Assembly (NCBI GenBank): GCA_015063335.1
Contig: SVUH01000020.1
Span: forward strand, 1-27,498
Length of the DNA: 27,498 bases
Source of the DNA: Oscillospiraceae bacterium
GTDB lineage: Bacteria > Bacillota_A > Clostridia > Oscillospirales > CAG-272
Direction of reading: 5' to 3'
Below the pieces are notes generated by a model, which ran no database searches, was not told the DNA's origin, and saw only the letters and a program-made list of their open reading frames with translations. Numbering within the stretch: the first letter of the stretch is position 1; each line of letters starts with the position of its first letter. Shown here piece by piece: positions 25,273 through 27,498 of the stretch. A program made the translations under genes and the position numbers.

Positions 25273-27498
25273 ATGTATCAGGTTTTAAAACGTGACGGCA
25301 AGGTCGCTGATTTTAGTCTTGAGAAAATCAGCGAAGCTATCAAGCTTGCATTCGAAGCTCAAGAAAAGCAGTATCACCCCTCTATCATTGATTTCCTCGC
25401 GCTTAAGGTAACGGCTGATTTCGAGCCTAAAATAAAGGAAGGCTTGATTTCCGTCGAGGACATCCAGGACAGTGTTGAGTCTACTCTCGTTCAGGCGGGA
25501 TACGCTGACGTTGCAAAGGCATACATTCTCTACCGTAAGCAGAGAGAAAAGATGCGTAACATGAAGTCCACGATCCTTGACTATAAGGATATCGTTGACA
25601 GCTACGTTAAGAACATAGACTGGCGTGTTAAGGAGAATTCTACCGTAACGTACTCCGTCGGCGGTCTTATTCTCAGCAACTCCGGTGCTATCACCGCAAA
25701 TTACTGGCTCTCCGAGATCTACGATGACGAGATCGCAAACGCTCACAGAAATGCGGATCTTCACATCCACGACCTCTCTATGCTTACCGGTTACTGCGCA
25801 GGTTGGTCGCTTAAGCAGCTCATTCAGGAGGGTCTTGGCGGTGTTACCGGAAAGATCACCTCTGCTCCCGCAAGCCACCTTGCAACTCTCTGCAACCAGA
25901 TGGTAAACTTCCTCGGAATCATGCAGAACGAGTGGGCAGGCGCGCAGGCGTTCTCGTCCTTTGACACCTATCTTGCACCTTTCGTTAAGGTAGACAACCT
26001 TTCCTACGATCAGGTCAAGAAGTGCATCGAATCCTTTATTTTCGGTGTAAATACTCCCTCTCGTTGGGGTACTCAGGCTCCCTTCTCCAACATAACCCTT
26101 GACTGGACCGTTCCCGCAGACCTTGCTGAGCTCAACGCTATCGTTGGCGGCAAGGAAATGGACTTCAAGTACAAGGATTGTAAGAAGGAAATGGATATGA
26201 TAAACAAGGCGTTTATCGAAACCATGATCGAGGGCGACGCTAACGGACGTGGCTTCCAGTATCCTATCCCCACCTACTCCATCACCTCTAACTTTGACTG
26301 GTCCGAGACCGAGAACAACAAGCTTCTCTTTGAAATGACCGCTAAATACGGTACTCCTTATTTCTCCAACTATATCAACAGCGATATGGAGCCCAGCGAC
26401 GTAAGAAGTATGTGCTGCCGTCTGCGCCTTGACCTCCGTGAGCTTCGCAAGAAGTCCGGCGGATTCTTCGGAAGCGGCGAGAGCACGGGTTCTGTAGGTG
26501 TTGTTACCATTAATATTCCGAGAATTGCATATCTTGCTGAAAACGAGGACGACTTCTACAAGCGCCTTGACCGTCAGATGGATATTGCTGCTCGAAGCCT
26601 TAAGATAAAGAGAACGGTCATTACCAAGCTTCTCGACGAGGGCCTGTATCCCTACACCAAGAGATACCTTGGAACGTTCAACAACCACTTCTCTACCATC
26701 GGTCTTGTCGGTATGAATGAGGCTTGCCTTAACGCTAAGTGGATAAGAAAAGACCTTACCAATACCGAGGCTCAGGAGTTCACTAAGGACGTACTCAACC
26801 ACATGAGAGAGAGACTCTCCGACTATCAGGAGAAGTACGGCGACCTTTACAACCTCGAAGCTACTCCCGCAGAGTCTACTTCTTTCCGTCTTGCAAAGCA
26901 TGACGTTAAGAGATTCCCCGAGATCATCACAGCTTCCGAGAACGGAAAGACTCCCTACTACACCAACTCCTCTCACCTCCCCGTCAGCTACACTGACGAT
27001 ATATTCGAAGCTCTTGATATTCAGGACGAGCTTCAGACGCTCTACACCTCCGGAACCGTATTCCACGCATTCCTCGGTGAAAAGCTTCCCTCTTGGGATT
27101 CTGCAGCAAGCCTTGTACGCAAGATCGCTGAAAACTACAAGCTTCCCTACTACACCCTGTCTCCCACGTACTCCGTATGTAAGGCACACGGATATATCCC
27201 CGGTGAGAAGTTCGTTTGTCCTCTCTGCGGAGAAAAGACCGAGGTTTACAGCCGTATTACCGGCTACTACCGCCCTGTACAGAACTGGAACGACGGTAAG
27301 TCCGAGGAATACAAGAACCGTAAGCTTTACAATATTTCCGCTTCTGTTGAGAAGTTCCAGAGAAGAGCTACTGCGACGGTAAAGGAAGAGGCTGCTTGCG
27401 AGTGTGAGGGTGAGAACAAGATCATCCTTTTCAAGACCGAGACCTGCCCTAACTGCAAGATGGCAGAAAAGTTCCTTGACGACGCGGGCATCGTTTAC
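25273..27498 (+). CDS. nrdD: Anaerobic (class III) ribonucleoside-triphosphate reductase with C-terminal redoxin-like extension, 3' end cut by window
   Basis: Glycyl-radical enzyme that reduces ribonucleotides to deoxyribonucleotides without oxygen. 742 residues are visible. In order: ATP-cone (about 1-95, MYQVLKRDGKVADFSLEKI), ten-stranded barrel with Cys175 (TGYCAGWSL) and Cys381/382 (SMCCRLRLD, the thiyl-radical region), a zinc-type motif with Cys636, Cys649 and Cys652 (SVCKAHGYIPGEKFVCPLCG), and the glycyl-radical site Gly664 (SRITGYYRP). After a linker with CEC (709-711) the frame continues into IILFKTETCPNCKMAEKFL, whose Cys725-x-x-Cys728 looks like the active site of a glutaredoxin/NrdH-like domain, and then leaves the window. 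The ATG has AAAGGAGA 7 nt upstream. Codon use is strongly C-ending compared with neighbours, as expected for a highly expressed gene. The partner activase is at 23425. Confidence 0.97.
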   Translation, partial: MYQVLKRDGKVADFSLEKISEAIKLAFEAQEKQYHPSIIDFLALKVTADFEPKIKEGLISVEDIQDSVESTLVQAGYADVAKAYILYRKQREKMRNMKSTILDYKDIVDSYVKNIDWRVKENSTVTYSVGGLILSNSGAITANYWLSEIYDDEIANAHRNADLHIHDLSMLTGYCAGWSLKQLIQEGLGGVTGKITSAPASHLATLCNQMVNFLGIMQNEWAGAQAFSSFDTYLAPFVKVDNLSYDQVKKCIESFIFGVNTPSRWGTQAPFSNITLDWTVPADLAELNAIVGGKEMDFKYKDCKKEMDMINKAFIETMIEGDANGRGFQYPIPTYSITSNFDWSETENNKLLFEMTAKYGTPYFSNYINSDMEPSDVRSMCCRLRLDLRELRKKSGGFFGSGESTGSVGVVTINIPRIAYLAENEDDFYKRLDRQMDIAARSLKIKRTVITKLLDEGLYPYTKRYLGTFNNHFSTIGLVGMNEACLNAKWIRKDLTNTEAQEFTKDVLNHMRERLSDYQEKYGDLYNLEATPAESTSFRLAKHDVKRFPEIITASENGKTPYYTNSSHLPVSYTDDIFEALDIQDELQTLYTSGTVFHAFLGEKLPSWDSAASLVRKIAENYKLPYYTLSPTYSVCKAHGYIPGEKFVCPLCGEKTEVYSRITGYYRPVQNWNDGKSEEYKNRKLYNISASVEKFQRRATATVKEEAACECEGENKIILFKTETCPNCKMAEKFLDDAGIVY

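Noticed and set aside
25285..27189. 634-codon open frame on the minus strand opposite nrdD
   Set aside because: The plus strand encodes NrdD with all active-site residues over the same span. The antisense frame is open because nrdD uses few codons whose complements are stops; its translation has no recognisable domain and no ribosome site was seen.

Overview
The window (27.5 kb, moderately low GC) looks like a chromosomal segment of an anaerobic, Gram-positive member of the Bacillota, most likely class Clostridia. Reasons: both PolC and DnaE replicative polymerases are encoded, the pyrH-frr-uppS-cdsA-dxr-rseP-ispG-polC order is the classical low-GC Gram-positive one, isoprenoids come from the MEP pathway (dxr, ispG), ribonucleotide reduction is the oxygen-sensitive class III type (nrdD with an NrdG2-type activase), and promoters and Shine-Dalgarno sites are close to the sigma-A/AGGAGG consensus. 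No tRNA, rRNA, CRISPR array, insertion sequence or phage gene was recognised.

Left end (1-1.7 kb): a class A penicillin-binding protein, cut by the window edge just before its transpeptidase serine motif, is divergent from a small single-pass membrane protein with a BofC-like tail. A perfect 15-bp hairpin at 1685-1716 separates the latter from the convergent large operon.

Core operon (18.3 kb down to 1.7 kb, all minus strand): a clear promoter at 18277-18305 reads into pyrH, frr, uppS, cdsA, dxr, rseP, ispG, polC, an exported membrane-anchored protein of unknown function, and dnaE. Gaps are mostly 5-26 nt. These genes join UMP phosphorylation, ribosome recycling, synthesis of the undecaprenyl carrier and CDP-diacylglycerol, the MEP pathway, intramembrane proteolysis and DNA replication. 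The one larger gap (frr-uppS, 79 nt) holds a terminator-like hairpin. Having dnaE downstream of polC, separated only by an exported protein gene, is the odd part.

Middle (18.3-23.4 kb): an ArsB/NhaD-type membrane transporter with a perfect-consensus promoter; a divergent polytopic membrane protein of unknown function; a convergent XRE-TPR regulator with a promoter, a candidate operator and an overlapping upstream terminator; and a Na/Pi-cotransporter-PhoU fusion.

Right end (23.4-27.5 kb): an nrdG-type radical SAM activase, a PHP-family phosphoesterase on the opposite strand, and nrdD. The nrdD product continues past its glycyl-radical site into a C-terminal redoxin-like segment with CPNC and is cut by the window edge. 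The nrdD promoter is perfect consensus (TTGACA-17-TATAAT), and upstream lie four NrdR-box-like palindromes with centres 21, 32 and 32 bp apart, all on the same helical face. This array and the NrdD-redoxin fusion are the most notable regulatory and biochemical features. I did not find convincing evidence of a wholly new multi-gene system.
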